In this document: positions 26,670-36,154 of the stretch, piece after piece | Numbering within the stretch: position 1 is the stretch's first letter | Layout: every line of letters starts with the position of its first letter | Source: Burkholderiales bacterium PBB3 | GTDB lineage: Bacteria; Pseudomonadota; Gammaproteobacteria; Burkholderiales; Burkholderiaceae_C | Direction of reading: 5' to 3' | Assembly (NCBI GenBank): GCA_002256115.1 | Contig: NKIK01000005.1 | Location: forward strand, 1-64,000 | Length of the DNA: 64,000 bases | Program-made: the position numbers and the translations under genes | Notes under the pieces: generated by a model | What the model was told of the DNA's origin: nothing | Seen by the model: the letters and a program-made list of their open reading frames with translations, nothing else | Databases searched by the model: none

Positions 26670-27004
26670 GGCTCGCCCTCCTCTTCCAGCATCGCCACCA
26701 GCCGATCCAGGCTGGCTGTCCACAGGCTTTCATACCGGTGCAGCCACTCCATGGCCTCTTGCATGGGCGCGACGGAGGGGTACACCGACACGGTGCGACC
26801 GGATTTTTCCCGGGTGATCAAGCCTGCGTCCGACAACACATCGAGGTGTTTCATCATGCCAGGGAGCTTTTGCGAAAACGGCTGGGCCAGCTCGCTGACC
26901 GAGAGCCCGGGCTTTTCCATCAGCCGTAGCAATACTTCACGCCGGGTAGGGTCAGCGAGCGCTGCGAACGTCCGGTCAATGTCTGTTGCTTGATACTTCA
27001 CCAT
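26666..27004 (-). CDS. ArsR-family transcriptional regulator
   Basis: 112 residues from ATG 27004 (MVKYQATDIDRTF). Winged helix core: FAALADPTRREVLLRLMEKP, LSVSELAQPFSQKLPGMMKH, then LDVLSDAGLI with the TVSVYP wing. No metal-binding Cys pair is seen, as usual for SRPBCC-linked ArsR proteins. First gene of a translationally coupled run with the SRPBCC and GST genes; likely autoregulator. Confidence 0.9.
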   Translation of the reverse strand: MVKYQATDIDRTFAALADPTRREVLLRLMEKPGLSVSELAQPFSQKLPGMMKHLDVLSDAGLITREKSGRTVSVYPSVAPMQEAMEWLHRYESLWTASLDRLVAMLEEEGEP

Positions 27005-27043
27005 GTAGCGAAGTATTACTCGCATCCAGATAGAAGTCAACCC

Positions 27044-27265
27044 TCAATTGCTGGCGCGGCGCCCCTTACCAACATAAGGCAGCGCAAACAAATACAGCCC
27101 GCTCAGCAGCATCAAGAAAAGCGGTGGCAGTGGCGAATAGGTGATCCAAGCCGCAGGCTCACCCCCTTGCGCCCTGGCCGCAAAGTTAGCGATAACGGTC
27201 AAGGTAAAAATGATGGACAGCCAGCGGTGCGACTGTCGGATCCAGTGGTTTGCAGTAGTGCTCAT
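27044..27265 (-). CDS. Small membrane protein, unknown function
   Basis: 73 residues with two hydrophobic helices (WLSIIFTLTVIANFAARA and LFLMLLSGLYLFALPYV) joined by a loop with PAAWITYSPLPP. HRW near the N-terminus recalls PepSY-type membrane proteins, but it is too short to assign. It lies between a VOC gene (11 bases upstream) and the ArsR gene. Confidence 0.6.
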   Translation of the reverse strand: MSTTANHWIRQSHRWLSIIFTLTVIANFAARAQGGEPAAWITYSPLPPLFLMLLSGLYLFALPYVGKGRRASN

Positions 27266-27276
27266 CTGATTTTCTT

Positions 27277-27696
27277 TTATGCTTTGCGCGCCTGAATCAT
27301 CTTCCAGCCGTTGCCGGATGGATCACGAAAGCCTGCATCCACCGTGCCGTAGCGGTCAACCGGCTCCTGCGTAAATTCCACGCCCGCGCCCAGCATGCGT
27401 TCATAGGCGGCGCGGCAGTCGTCCACCTCCAGCACCAGGGGCGGCATCGCGCCTTTGGCGACCATGGCCTGCAGCGTCTGCGCGGTTGCCGCGTCATGCA
27501 CCGGCGGGCCGGGCTTGAACAGGCCCAACTGGAAAGGCTGGCCCGGCTGTTGCCCTGGGATTTGCACGGTCAGCCACCGGTAGTCGCCATTGCGCACATC
27601 CGTGTGGACCTTGAACCCCAGCTTGTCGACATAGAAGGCGAGCGCTTCGTCTTGGTCGCGCACATACACACCGACCACCTGAACTGTTTGACTCAT
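27277..27696 (-). CDS. VOC-family (glyoxalase/bleomycin-resistance-like) protein
   Basis: 139 residues. Two VOC repeats: VVGVYVRDQDEALAFYVDKL and GAGVEFTQEP..YGTVDAGFRDPSGNGWKMIQA. Typical extradiol-dioxygenase-like small VOC protein. Its start overlaps the stop of the AraC-type gene upstream (ATGA), a pairing found often for such regulators. Function unknown. Confidence 0.85.
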   Translation of the reverse strand: MSQTVQVVGVYVRDQDEALAFYVDKLGFKVHTDVRNGDYRWLTVQIPGQQPGQPFQLGLFKPGPPVHDAATAQTLQAMVAKGAMPPLVLEVDDCRAAYERMLGAGVEFTQEPVDRYGTVDAGFRDPSGNGWKMIQARKA

Positions 27697-28184
27697 TGAA
27701 TTTCCTTTCGTAGAGCCGCCTTTATATCGCCGCCCAAACGGCGGCGCTTCTCCAAAACTGCTGTTCTGAGATCAGGCCGGTGGGCCGCGCTGACGATGCA
27801 AGCGGGCACATTCTGCAGTTCGTTTGCAGTCGCCCGCGTGCGTGCCCGCACCGCGCTGGGTGTTTCGCCGGTGATGTCGCGGAATATGCGGCCAAAAGTG
27901 CCCAGGCTGCGCCAGCCCGTCTGGAAGGCGATGTCGGTGATGCCCAGTTCGCTGTCGCGCAACAGCGCAGTGGCCCGCTCAATACGCCGCGTGAGCAGAT
28001 AGCGGTGCGGCGGTACGCCAAAGGCTTGCTTAAATGCCCGCGCGAAGTGCGCCTGGGAGACGTGGCTCACATCAGCCAACCGCTGCACCGGCCAGTCTTC
28101 GTGCGAGGCGGCGTCCATACGGTCTTTGGCGCGCAGCAGGCGGCGCAGTAGCTCGGGGCTTTGGGCTTGTGTATCTGCACGCAT
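27693..28184 (-). CDS. Short AraC-family regulator
   Basis: 163 residues comprising only the DNA-binding part. Two helix-turn-helix motifs at about residues 30-120: VQRLADVSHVSQAHFARAFK and ITDIAFQTGWRSLGTFGRIF, then DITGETPSAVR. The sensing domain usual in AraC proteins is absent. Coupled to the VOC gene by an ATGA overlap, it may regulate or be tuned by that protein. Confidence 0.88.
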   Translation of the reverse strand: MRADTQAQSPELLRRLLRAKDRMDAASHEDWPVQRLADVSHVSQAHFARAFKQAFGVPPHRYLLTRRIERATALLRDSELGITDIAFQTGWRSLGTFGRIFRDITGETPSAVRARTRATANELQNVPACIVSAAHRPDLRTAVLEKRRRLGGDIKAALRKEIQ

Positions 28185-28253
28185 GCGCCGATGCTACCCA
28201 GTCTGTCGCCGCCATTCCATGGACTTCTGCATGGATAGGCTCCAAGGGAAAAA

Positions 28254-28308
28254 CGCTATACATTTAGGAGCTGCTCCCGCACTATCCATGGCCTGAACGG
28301 CATATTTC
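28254..28308 (-). repeat. Dispersed repeat, copy 7 (intergenic)
   Basis: Minus-strand reading: ATATGCCGTTCAGGCC, ATGGATAGTGCGGGAGCAGC, then TCCTAAATGTATAGC. Between the short AraC gene and the pectate lyase. Confidence 0.9.
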
Positions 28309-28369
28309 ATTAAAAATCGCGCCACACCCTTGCGAAAGTGCCCAGACATAGGCATATACAAATCCATAA

Positions 28370-28388
28370 ATTGAAACGTCGTTTCAAT
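28370..28388. promoter_or_regulatory. 19-bp palindrome upstream of pectate lyase, KdgR-like operator candidate
   Basis: ATTGAAACG T CGTTTCAAT is perfectly symmetric about the central T and lies 45 bases before the pectate lyase ATG. GAAAC/GTTTC half sites match those of the KdgR pectin-catabolism repressor and some LacI/GntR operators. The binding protein is not in the window. Confidence 0.6.
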
Positions 28389-28433
28389 GTCACAATTGGG
28401 CCAAATTTTTGTACCCCATTTTCTGGAACCCCC

Positions 28434-29750
28434 ATGCATCCCTTCGCAACCGCCGTGGCGGTGATCGCCCTGTGCACCAGCGCCGCCGCGCAGGCCAAGC
28501 CCATTGGCGTCATTGAACCCTCGCAAGCGCTGACCGAGGCGCGTATTGCCCTGCTGAGCCCGCCGCTCAAGGCCGCTTGGCAAGACTATCTGAACCGATC
28601 CCAAACGCGGCTGCGGGCCGACCAAGCCGCGCTGGCGGCGGAGCGCGCTGGTCTTAGCACTGTGCCGCCCCAGCCCGAGGGCGGTAATAGCGAGAAATCC
28701 ATGCCACTGGACAAACCGGCGGCCTGGTATGGCTCGGCAGACGCGCTGCGCGTGGCCGACAACATCGTCAGCTTTCAAACGCCGTCAGGCGGCTGGGGCA
28801 AAAACCAGCCACGCGACCGCCCGGTGCGCCAGCCTGGGCAGGCGTACGTCAGCAGTAATCGATCCAAATTTCAAAAACCAGGCGACTTTGATGCGCCAGA
28901 GGATGAGAACTGGAGCTATGTCGGCACCATCGACAACGACGCCACCATCACCGAGATCTTTTTCCTGAGCAAAGTGGTGGCCGCCCTGCCCCCACCCGAG
29001 GCCGAGAAGTACCGCGCAAGCACGCTGCGGGGCCTGGAATACCTGCTGGCCGCGCAGTTCCCCAACGGCGGCTGGCCGCAGGTGTGGCCGCTGCAGGGCG
29101 GCTACCACGATGCCTTCACCGTCAATGACAACGCCATCGTAGAAGTGGCCCAGCTGCTGGAGGCTGTGGCCGCCGGTCAGCAAGACTTTGCCTTTGTGCC
29201 CCCCAGCCTGCGTGAGCGCGCCCAAGCGGCCGAGAAAGCCGCGCTGGCCGGGCTGCTACAAGCCCAGGTGACGGTGGCGGGTCGCAAGACTTTGTGGGCC
29301 CAGCAGCACGATGCGCTGACACTGGCACCCACGTCCGCCCGCAACTACGAGCCCGTGGCGCTGTGCAGCTCGGAGAGCGCAGCGGTGCTGATCTACTTGA
29401 TGGCGCACACCAATCCTTCGCCCGCGGTGATAGAGGCCGTAGAGGGCGGCATTGCCACGCTACGCGCGCTGGCCATCAGCGGCAAGACCTGGCGCAAAGA
29501 CAATGAGCTGGATGGCCGCAGGCTCTATGCGGCCCCCGGCGCAGCACCCTTGTGGGCGCGCTTTTACGATGCCAACACGCAGCAGCCCGTGTTTGGCGAC
29601 CGCGACAAAACACTGCACGATGATGTGGCCGATATCAGCCTGGAGCGCAGAAACGGCTACGCCTCGTACGGCACCGCGCCCAGCAAAGCGCTGCAGGCGT
29701 ATGCCGTCTGGAAGCAGCGGGGCTTGCCCGCAGCCCCATCGGGCAAATAG
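28434..29750 (+). CDS. pelA: Pectate lyase, family PL10
   Basis: 438 residues from ATG 28434, which begins a signal peptide (MHPFATAVAVIALCTSAAAQ); the longer frame lacks one. PL10 signatures: GGWGKN (about residue 120), TIDNDATITEIFFLS, FPNGGWPQVWPL, AFTVNDNAIVEV, and the C-terminal LWARFYD...PVFGDRDKT...DISLERRNGYASYG carrying the catalytic Arg/Asp region. It cleaves polygalacturonate by calcium-dependent beta-elimination, exported. It stands alone with a KdgR-like palindrome upstream. Confidence 0.9.
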   Translation: MHPFATAVAVIALCTSAAAQAKPIGVIEPSQALTEARIALLSPPLKAAWQDYLNRSQTRLRADQAALAAERAGLSTVPPQPEGGNSEKSMPLDKPAAWYGSADALRVADNIVSFQTPSGGWGKNQPRDRPVRQPGQAYVSSNRSKFQKPGDFDAPEDENWSYVGTIDNDATITEIFFLSKVVAALPPPEAEKYRASTLRGLEYLLAAQFPNGGWPQVWPLQGGYHDAFTVNDNAIVEVAQLLEAVAAGQQDFAFVPPSLRERAQAAEKAALAGLLQAQVTVAGRKTLWAQQHDALTLAPTSARNYEPVALCSSESAAVLIYLMAHTNPSPAVIEAVEGGIATLRALAISGKTWRKDNELDGRRLYAAPGAAPLWARFYDANTQQPVFGDRDKTLHDDVADISLERRNGYASYGTAPSKALQAYAVWKQRGLPAAPSGK

Positions 29751-29763
29751 TCTTTTTTGTTGA

Positions 29764-29821
29764 TTTGCTATGGATTCAGGAGCTGCTCCCGCACTATCCA
29801 CGGCCTGAATGGCCGATTTGA
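29764..29821 (-). repeat. Dispersed repeat, copy 8 (intergenic)
   Basis: Minus strand: AAATCGGCCATTCAGGCC, GTGGATAGTGCGGGAGCAGC, then TCCTGAATCCATAGCAAAT. Between the convergent pectate lyase and patatin genes. Confidence 0.92.
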
Positions 29822-29835
29822 CTAAAAACACCTCG

Positions 29836-31701
29836 CTACTGGCTGAGCCTGTCCTTTTCCGCCAACACCTGTACCGCGTGCTCATAGCCCAGCAGCACGG
29901 TGGCTTCCAGGTGGCCCCACTGCAGCATGCCGATGCGCGCCAGCGGCGGGTTGAAGTACAGGTCGCACAGCGCCTGGGCGCTGCGCTGGCGCGACATGCT
30001 GTACAGAATCGTCACCGTCATCAGGTAAGACGGCAGCGATGGCAACTGGTACAGGCGCTGGTCGCGCGGGCGCATGCGGTCGCGCAGCAGCTGCCAGGTG
30101 CCCGGCATCTCGGTGTGGTTCACCTGCACGGGGGTGCGAATATTCAAGTCCACACCAATCACCTTGCCCACACCACGCATGCTGCGCATCACGTCCACCG
30201 GGAAGTTATTGAAGCTGCCGCCATCGCACAAAAGCTCGGTGCCATGAATCACCGGCGGCAAGGCGCCGGGGATGGACGTGCTGGCCAGCAGCGCATGCAC
30301 CAGGCTGCCGTGCTGCATGCACTGCTCACTGGCGCGCGAGAAATTGGTGGCCACGCAATAAAAATTCTTCCACAGGTCTTCAATGTCGGCATCAAAGCCC
30401 ATCAGGTCTTGCACCGCATGCGTCAGGATATTGCGCAGGCGGCGGCCTTTGATGAGCGAGAGCATGGGCAGCAGGTTGTAGTCGCCCGTGGGGTTGGTGC
30501 CAAACGCGGCGCGGGCATTGGCCATCACCCGCTCGGGCGGCTGGTCGGATGCCACATAGCAGGCCATCACCGCGCCAATGCTGGTGCCGCCCACCCAGTC
30601 CACCTCAATACCCTGCTCTTGCAGCGCGCGGCACACGCCCAGGTGCGCCAGACCGCGCGCGCCACCACCGGCCAAGACCAGGCCCACGGCGGTGCGGCTT
30701 TGGATACGGGCCAGGCGCGCCATGTCGCGGTCCAACTCGGGGCGAATATGCACATGCCCCGCCACCGGCCGGCGGGCCAGCCACTCGGCCGTGCCACGGG
30801 GCGCTTGCTTTTGCGCGGGGTGCAGCAGCACCAGGATTTCGGTCACTTCCGTCAATGCGGGGCGGTTCATTAGGAACCGGGTTTCCATGGGGTGCAAGGC
30901 TACCGGCTCGTTGGTGTCGGCCAGCAGCAGCAGCTCATCGCAGTGGCGGCAGCACAGTTGCGTCCAGGGCGTGGCGTCGGCGTCGGCCAGCAGCAGCACG
31001 AAGTCATGCCGGGCCTCAATATCGTCCAACAAAATGGCAATGTGGCGTTGGATTTCGTTGTCAAACGTGCCCGTCAACTCCAGCCCCATGTGCAGCAGTT
31101 GCCATTCCATCTCGTTGCGGGTCATCACGCAGACGCTGCCCATGGCAGACAACTGCGTCTGCAGCCGCGCCGCAAAGCTGACCAGCGCTATGCCCGCAGT
31201 CACGGGCAGCAGGCCCATGGTGACGACTTTGTCCTTGGCCAGGCCGGGGCGTTGGTCGGGTTTGCCGCCTTTGAGCTGCGCAATGATTTGCCGCGTCATG
31301 GCCACAGAGATCTGGGCGCTTTGGGTCAGCAGGCGCTGAAAGTCGGGCCGGTTGAGCTTGACCAGCACCGAGTCGCGCACGGCCACCACCGTGGCGGCAC
31401 GGGGCTCATCGGTGTAGAGGCTCATTTCGCCCACAAATTTGCCGCGCGCGATGTCGCCCACGGGGCGCTGGCTGCCGTCTTCGGCCAGCACATAGGCGCG
31501 CAGCCGCCCGCTCACCACCAGGTACATGGCGTGGCCGGGTTCGCCTTGGGTCAGCAACGTATCTCCGCCATGAATTTCGACCCACTGCAGGCTTTGGCGC
31601 AGGAGTGCCAGGGTCTCTGGCTCCAGCTCGCCAAAATAGGCTTTCAGGTGCTGGGCTAACAGCGCTTCATGCGAAGAGTGGCGAAGCTGATCAGCGTTCA
31701 T
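29836..31701 (-). CDS. NTE-type patatin-like phospholipase with cyclic-nucleotide-binding domain
   Basis: 621 residues. Residues about 20-140 form a cNMP-binding (CAP_ED) domain (GGDTLLTQGEPGHAMYLVVSG, GKFVGEMSLYTDEPRAATVVA). Residues about 335-520 are the patatin domain with oxyanion GGGARG, nucleophile Ser374 in GGTSIGAV and Asp493 in LCDGGSFNN, forming the Ser/Asp dyad. Architecture matches neuropathy-target-esterase-like lysophospholipases. A central linker (about 150-330) resembles the NTE region. No membrane helix is clear. The convergent neighbour is pectate lyase. Confidence 0.9.
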   Translation of the reverse strand: MNADQLRHSSHEALLAQHLKAYFGELEPETLALLRQSLQWVEIHGGDTLLTQGEPGHAMYLVVSGRLRAYVLAEDGSQRPVGDIARGKFVGEMSLYTDEPRAATVVAVRDSVLVKLNRPDFQRLLTQSAQISVAMTRQIIAQLKGGKPDQRPGLAKDKVVTMGLLPVTAGIALVSFAARLQTQLSAMGSVCVMTRNEMEWQLLHMGLELTGTFDNEIQRHIAILLDDIEARHDFVLLLADADATPWTQLCCRHCDELLLLADTNEPVALHPMETRFLMNRPALTEVTEILVLLHPAQKQAPRGTAEWLARRPVAGHVHIRPELDRDMARLARIQSRTAVGLVLAGGGARGLAHLGVCRALQEQGIEVDWVGGTSIGAVMACYVASDQPPERVMANARAAFGTNPTGDYNLLPMLSLIKGRRLRNILTHAVQDLMGFDADIEDLWKNFYCVATNFSRASEQCMQHGSLVHALLASTSIPGALPPVIHGTELLCDGGSFNNFPVDVMRSMRGVGKVIGVDLNIRTPVQVNHTEMPGTWQLLRDRMRPRDQRLYQLPSLPSYLMTVTILYSMSRQRSAQALCDLYFNPPLARIGMLQWGHLEATVLLGYEHAVQVLAEKDRLSQ

Positions 31702-31900
31702 AAGTGCAGGTGCGAATACGAATACGGCTGACGGTTAAAGTCATGGCGGGGTTGATAAAGGTGAGCCGCGCTACTGTATCCGACCTCGGTTTACCTGCTT
31801 ACACAGGCCCGCTGGCAGGCGCAAGTGCCTAGTTGGCCTACAAGGCCTACAGTGCCCGCCAACAGCGCATCCAGGCCAAAACACTGTTTTCAAGCCACTA

Positions 31901-31916
31901 TGTGCGCTAGCGCACA
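31901..31916. promoter_or_regulatory. Perfect 16-bp palindrome in the patatin / histidine kinase spacer
   Basis: TGTGCGCTAGCGCACA is self-complementary. The spacer 31702-32015 (314 bp, no gene) separates divergent genes; the palindrome lies 100 bases before the kinase ATG and is a candidate operator. Confidence 0.5.
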
Positions 31917-32015
31917 CCACAGCAATGCACCTAGCCCGATGATCGACACCCAGGTCCATACAATCGTTGTGTGCACTAGCCAAACACCCTTTGGCGGGCA
32001 CTTTTGAAAGCTGCA

Positions 32016-33689
32016 ATGCACGAAACCCCACCCGCCCCCAGCATCACAGCTGCGGCGCAGGCGCTATTGATGACAGGCGCGTTGCAAAGCGCGATTCTGC
32101 ACAGTGCCAATTTTTCCATCATTGCCACGGATGAGAAAGGCATCATCCAGCTCTTCAATATTGGGGCCGAGCGCATGCTGGGCTACAAAGCTGCCGAGGT
32201 CATTGACAAGATCAGCCCCAGCGACATACATGACCCCGACGAAGTGATGGCGCGGGCACAGGCATTGAGCCTGGAGCTAGGCACCATCATCACTCCCGGC
32301 TTTGAGGCCCTGGCGTTCAAGGCGTCGCGCGGGATTGAAGACGTGTATGACCTGACCTATATCTGCAAAGACGGCAGTCGCTTCCCGGCGATTGTGTCTA
32401 TCACTGCGCTGCGCGATGACTATGAGGCAGTCATAGGCTACCTGCTCATTGGCTCAGACAATTCCCAACGCAAAAAGATTGAACAAGAGCTAAAAAAAGC
32501 GATGCATGCGGCCGAGCGGGCCAACCAGGCCAAGTCGGATTTTCTGTCCGGCATGAGCCACGAACTACGCACGCCTTTGAGCGCCATACTGGGTTTTGCG
32601 CAACTGATAGAAACCGGCAACCCAACGCCCACACCATCGCAAAAGCGCAGTGTGGACCAGATCCTCAAAGCCGGTTGGTATCTGCTGCAGCTGATCAATG
32701 AAATCTTGGACCTGGCCCTGGTGGAGTCCGGCAAAATGACGCTCTCCAACGAGGCCATTTCACTGGCATCCGTGATCCAGGAGTGCGAGGAAATGATTGA
32801 ACCCCAAGCCCGTAAGCGCGGCATTGTGGTGAACTTTCCTAAGCTCTCCACCGACTACTTCGTTATTGCTGACCGCACACGGGTAAAGCAGGTATTGCTA
32901 AACCTGCTTTCCAACGCCGTGAAGTACAACCGTACCAATGGCACGGTGTCCGTTTATTGCTTGGAGGTAGCTGCCAAACGCGTCCGAATTTGCGTAGAAG
33001 ACACTGGCGAAGGCTTGACTGCCAACAAGTTGGAACTCCTGTTCCAGCCGTTTAACCGTTTGGGTCAAGAACTGCAAGGACAAGACGGCACTGGCATCGG
33101 CCTGGTCATGAGCAAACGCCTGGTCGAACTGATGGGTGGCACGGTGGGGGTAGAAAGTACCCTAGGTACTGGCAGCATATTTTGGTTTGAAATGGACATT
33201 ACCCAGGAGCGCCAGCACTTACCTGCCAATTTGGACGTTGTCACCAACCAGGTGCTGCCATTGCCCTCATCCCATGTTCACACCGTGCTGTATGTGGAGG
33301 ACAACCCGGCCAACTTGCTCTTGGTACAGGAGCTGATTGACCGGCGCACGGATATCCAATTGATCAGTGCCCGTGACGGCATTACCGGCGTATCTATGGC
33401 GCGCACGCATTTGCCTGATGTGATTTTGATGGACATCAACCTGCCTGGCATTAGTGGCATTGAGGCCTTGCACATTTTGGCCCACGACACAACTACCAAG
33501 CACATTCCCGTTATTGCGCTGAGCGCCAATGCCATTCCCCGCGATATCGAAAAGGGCTTAGAAGCCGGCTTCTACCGCTACCTGACCAAACCTATCAATG
33601 TGCACGCTTTCATGGAAGCGCTGCAGCAAGCCCTGACCTTCGCCAAGGCAAGCAAACCATTGCACACAAACTCGGAGATTTCCCAATGA
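32016..33689 (+). CDS. PAS-containing hybrid histidine kinase with C-terminal receiver
   Basis: 557 residues from ATG 32016; a TTG four codons earlier is less likely. PAS domain at about residues 25-150 ([20 protein letters not shown]), HisKA with phospho-acceptor His182 in [10 protein letters not shown], HATPase with [15 protein letters not shown] and TGIGL (about 290-385), and a receiver with Asp473 in ILMDINLP. No membrane segment, so cytosolic sensing. The stop overlaps the start of the next gene (ATGA), and a Crp-type regulator follows: a three-gene signalling unit. Confidence 0.9.
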   Translation: MHETPPAPSITAAAQALLMTGALQSAILHSANFSIIATDEKGIIQLFNIGAERMLGYKAAEVIDKISPSDIHDPDEVMARAQALSLELGTIITPGFEALAFKASRGIEDVYDLTYICKDGSRFPAIVSITALRDDYEAVIGYLLIGSDNSQRKKIEQELKKAMHAAERANQAKSDFLSGMSHELRTPLSAILGFAQLIETGNPTPTPSQKRSVDQILKAGWYLLQLINEILDLALVESGKMTLSNEAISLASVIQECEEMIEPQARKRGIVVNFPKLSTDYFVIADRTRVKQVLLNLLSNAVKYNRTNGTVSVYCLEVAAKRVRICVEDTGEGLTANKLELLFQPFNRLGQELQGQDGTGIGLVMSKRLVELMGGTVGVESTLGTGSIFWFEMDITQERQHLPANLDVVTNQVLPLPSSHVHTVLYVEDNPANLLLVQELIDRRTDIQLISARDGITGVSMARTHLPDVILMDINLPGISGIEALHILAHDTTTKHIPVIALSANAIPRDIEKGLEAGFYRYLTKPINVHAFMEALQQALTFAKASKPLHTNSEISQ

Positions 33690-34513
33690 GTCAACAACTT
33701 GATATTTACGACGCGCGCGTCCTGGTGGTGGACGACCAAGACGCCAATGTAGAGCTGCTGAGCCTGTTGCTGGCTGAAACCGGCTACGTCAATGTCACCA
33801 CGACCACCGACCCCAGCACCGTCTGTGCCATGCACCGCAAGACACCGTTTGACCTGATCCTGTTGGACTTGCAGATGCCGGTGATGGATGGCTTTCAGGT
33901 GATGGAAGGCCTCAAAGCCGACAGCGGGGATGACTACTTGCCCGTGATCGTATTGACCGCTCAACCGGCACACAAGCTGCGGGCCTTGCAAACCGGCGCC
34001 AAAGATTTCATCAGCAAGCCTTTCGATCTGGTGGAAGTGAAAACTCGTATCTACAACATGCTGGAAGTGCGCCTGCTGTACAAAAAGCTGGCCGAGCACA
34101 ACGCACTGCTGGAGCAAACCGTGCTGGAGCGCACCGCCGAGTTGCGCGAGAGCGAGGCGCGCTTTCGCAGTCTGACCGAGTTGGCCAGTGACTGGTACTG
34201 GGAGCAAGACGAAAACGGCGCGTTCACCCGCGTGTCTGGACCGGTGCAAGAAATGCTGGGTTTGCAAGCTGACGACCCGCAAGGGACGGCGACCAAGCCA
34301 CAATCTACTGGCTGGGTAGATGCCGAACGGGCGGTCTTTCAGGCCCACATTGCCGCCCGCCAACCGTTTATTGATTTGGTTTTTAACCGCGTGAACCCCG
34401 ATGGAACGCGGCAGCAGTTTCGGGTGAGTGGTGAACCCATGTTCACCCAGTCGTGCAAATTTATGGGTTACCGGGGTATAGGCGTGGAGGTGATTCATGG
34501 CGGTAACACCTAA
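33686..34513 (+). CDS. Response regulator with receiver and PAS domain
   Basis: 275 residues. Receiver at about residues 10-130: LVVDDQDAN, phospho-acceptor Asp in LILLDLQMPVMDG, switch Lys in FISKPF. A short coiled coil (LLEQTVLERTAELRESEARF) leads to a PAS domain (about 160-265, LASDWYWEQDENGAFTRVSG). No output domain, so it probably works through protein partners, e.g. the preceding kinase. Overlaps the kinase by 4 bases and the following Crp gene by 17. Confidence 0.9.
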   Translation: MSQQLDIYDARVLVVDDQDANVELLSLLLAETGYVNVTTTTDPSTVCAMHRKTPFDLILLDLQMPVMDGFQVMEGLKADSGDDYLPVIVLTAQPAHKLRALQTGAKDFISKPFDLVEVKTRIYNMLEVRLLYKKLAEHNALLEQTVLERTAELRESEARFRSLTELASDWYWEQDENGAFTRVSGPVQEMLGLQADDPQGTATKPQSTGWVDAERAVFQAHIAARQPFIDLVFNRVNPDGTRQQFRVSGEPMFTQSCKFMGYRGIGVEVIHGGNT

Positions 34514-35216
34514 GCCCACAGACAATCGACTTTTGGCGGCGTTAGCCCCTGATGTGTTTCAGCGGCTGGCGGCGGATTTGCAGCCGGTGCACCTGGCCCT
34601 GGGTGCCAGCCTGTATGAACCTGGCAGCAAGCTGCAGCATGCGTATTTTCCGACCACGGCCATTGTGTCGCTGCACTACATCACCGAGTCCGGTGCCTCC
34701 ACAGAGGTTGCCGGTGTGGGCAACGAAGGCATGGTCGGCGTGGGTCTGTTTATGGGCAGTGCGTCCATGTCCAGCGCGGCCATGGTGGGCACTGCCGGTA
34801 GCGCTTTTCGCCTGGATGCCAGGGTGCTGCGCCAAGAGTTCAGCCAGGCCGGTGGCCTGCAAAGCCTGCTGCTGCTGTATGCCATGGCGCTGATGGCCCA
34901 GTACAGCCAAAACGCTGTGTGCAACCGGCACCACAGCGTGGATGAAAAACTATCCCGCTGGCTCTTGGAAACCCTAGACCGCAACCCAGACCAACCGGTT
35001 GTCATCACCCAGGAGTTGATGGCCAATATGCTGGGGGTGCGCCGCGAAAGCGTGACCGTGGCAGCGGGAAAACTGCAACAGGCCGGGTGCGTGAGCTACC
35101 GCCGTGGCCATATTGGTGTGCTGGACCGCAGCGCGCTAGAGCACCGAACCTGCGAGTGCTACGGCGCACTCAAAAAAGAGGTTGCAGGGCTGCTGCCCAG
35201 TGTCAGGCCGCGTTAA
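34497..35216 (+). CDS. Crp/Fnr-family transcriptional regulator
   Basis: 239 residues. N-terminal cyclic-nucleotide-like sensor domain (about 15-140) in which a canonical cAMP phosphate-binding cassette is not evident; C-terminal helix-turn-helix at about 165-220 (QELMANMLGVRRESVTVAAG). No N-terminal Cys cluster, so not an oxygen-sensing FNR. Overlap with the PAS response regulator suggests that it is the transcriptional output of the kinase unit. DNA target unknown. Confidence 0.87.
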   Translation: MAVTPKPTDNRLLAALAPDVFQRLAADLQPVHLALGASLYEPGSKLQHAYFPTTAIVSLHYITESGASTEVAGVGNEGMVGVGLFMGSASMSSAAMVGTAGSAFRLDARVLRQEFSQAGGLQSLLLLYAMALMAQYSQNAVCNRHHSVDEKLSRWLLETLDRNPDQPVVITQELMANMLGVRRESVTVAAGKLQQAGCVSYRRGHIGVLDRSALEHRTCECYGALKKEVAGLLPSVRPR

Positions 35217-35239
35217 CCGCGTTCGCTGCGTTAGAGGCT

Positions 35240-36145
35240 TTAGCGCTTAGACCCCCAATACCCCCCCGGCAAGATCAGCGCGGCACCTGCCACATGGTGC
35301 CAACCCAAGGGTTCGCCCAACACGGCAAAGGCTGCCACCGCCGCATACAGGGGACCCAGATACAGCGTCACCGCCACGCGGCTAGCGCCCAGTATCTTTT
35401 GGGCCCAGCCATACAACCAATAGGCCGCCAAACCCGGTGCCAGTGCGGCAGCGGTCACCAGGCCCAGAGCCTGCCAACCCAGTGCGGGTGTGCTGGGCTG
35501 CTGCCATTCCCACACGGCGCAGGGCAGCAATACCACCACCCCACCCATGCAGATGGCTGCCAACCTGGCGGTGGGGCTGAGGGTGCTGGGCCACAGCTTT
35601 TGCAGCAAGGCGTACAGTGCCCACGCCACCATGGCCGCCAGTATCCAAGCGTCTCCCACCACCCACTGCACCTGGGTCAGCGCCAGCCACTGGCCTTTGA
35701 CGATTACGTGCACCACCCCAGCCAATGCCAAGACCACACCCAGTACCTGCTGCGGCCTAAAGCGCTCGCCCAGCCACAGCAACGCCCCCAGAGCAATCAA
35801 CACCGGAGACGCGGAATAAATCAGCGCGATGTTCAGTGCCGCAGTCGTTTTGGCCCCCAAGTACACCCAAGCCCCGCACACCAACATGCCGCAAAAACCA
35901 AGAACCACATACTGGTACCACACTGCCGCCAGCGCGCGGCGCTGCGCCCACAGCTCCTGCAGGGCCCAAGCAGTCAGGATCAGCCCCGCCAGCAGCCAGC
36001 GCCCAAAGGCCAGGGTGTAGGGTTCAATCACACCCGGCGCGCGGCGCGCAATGATGTAGTTCACCGCCCAAAGTGCCGGCACCAGCCACAGGGCCAAGCG
36101 CGCCAAGTGTTCGGCACGGGCCGGGGAGTGGTTAGCGTCTGGCAA
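35240..36145 (-). CDS. EamA/DMT-superfamily permease
   Basis: 301 residues with ten predicted hydrophobic helices in two EamA repeats (LALWLVPALWAVNYIIARRA at the N-terminus, VAVTLYLGPLYAAVAAFAVL near the end). Inner-membrane metabolite exporter; substrate unknown. TTG start at 36145 is the only early start in frame. Convergence with the Crp gene leaves only 23 bases. dusA lies directly upstream in the same direction. Confidence 0.85.
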   Translation of the reverse strand: MPDANHSPARAEHLARLALWLVPALWAVNYIIARRAPGVIEPYTLAFGRWLLAGLILTAWALQELWAQRRALAAVWYQYVVLGFCGMLVCGAWVYLGAKTTAALNIALIYSASPVLIALGALLWLGERFRPQQVLGVVLALAGVVHVIVKGQWLALTQVQWVVGDAWILAAMVAWALYALLQKLWPSTLSPTARLAAICMGGVVVLLPCAVWEWQQPSTPALGWQALGLVTAAALAPGLAAYWLYGWAQKILGASRVAVTLYLGPLYAAVAAFAVLGEPLGWHHVAGAALILPGGYWGSKR

Positions 36146-36154
36146 AGCGCGCCG

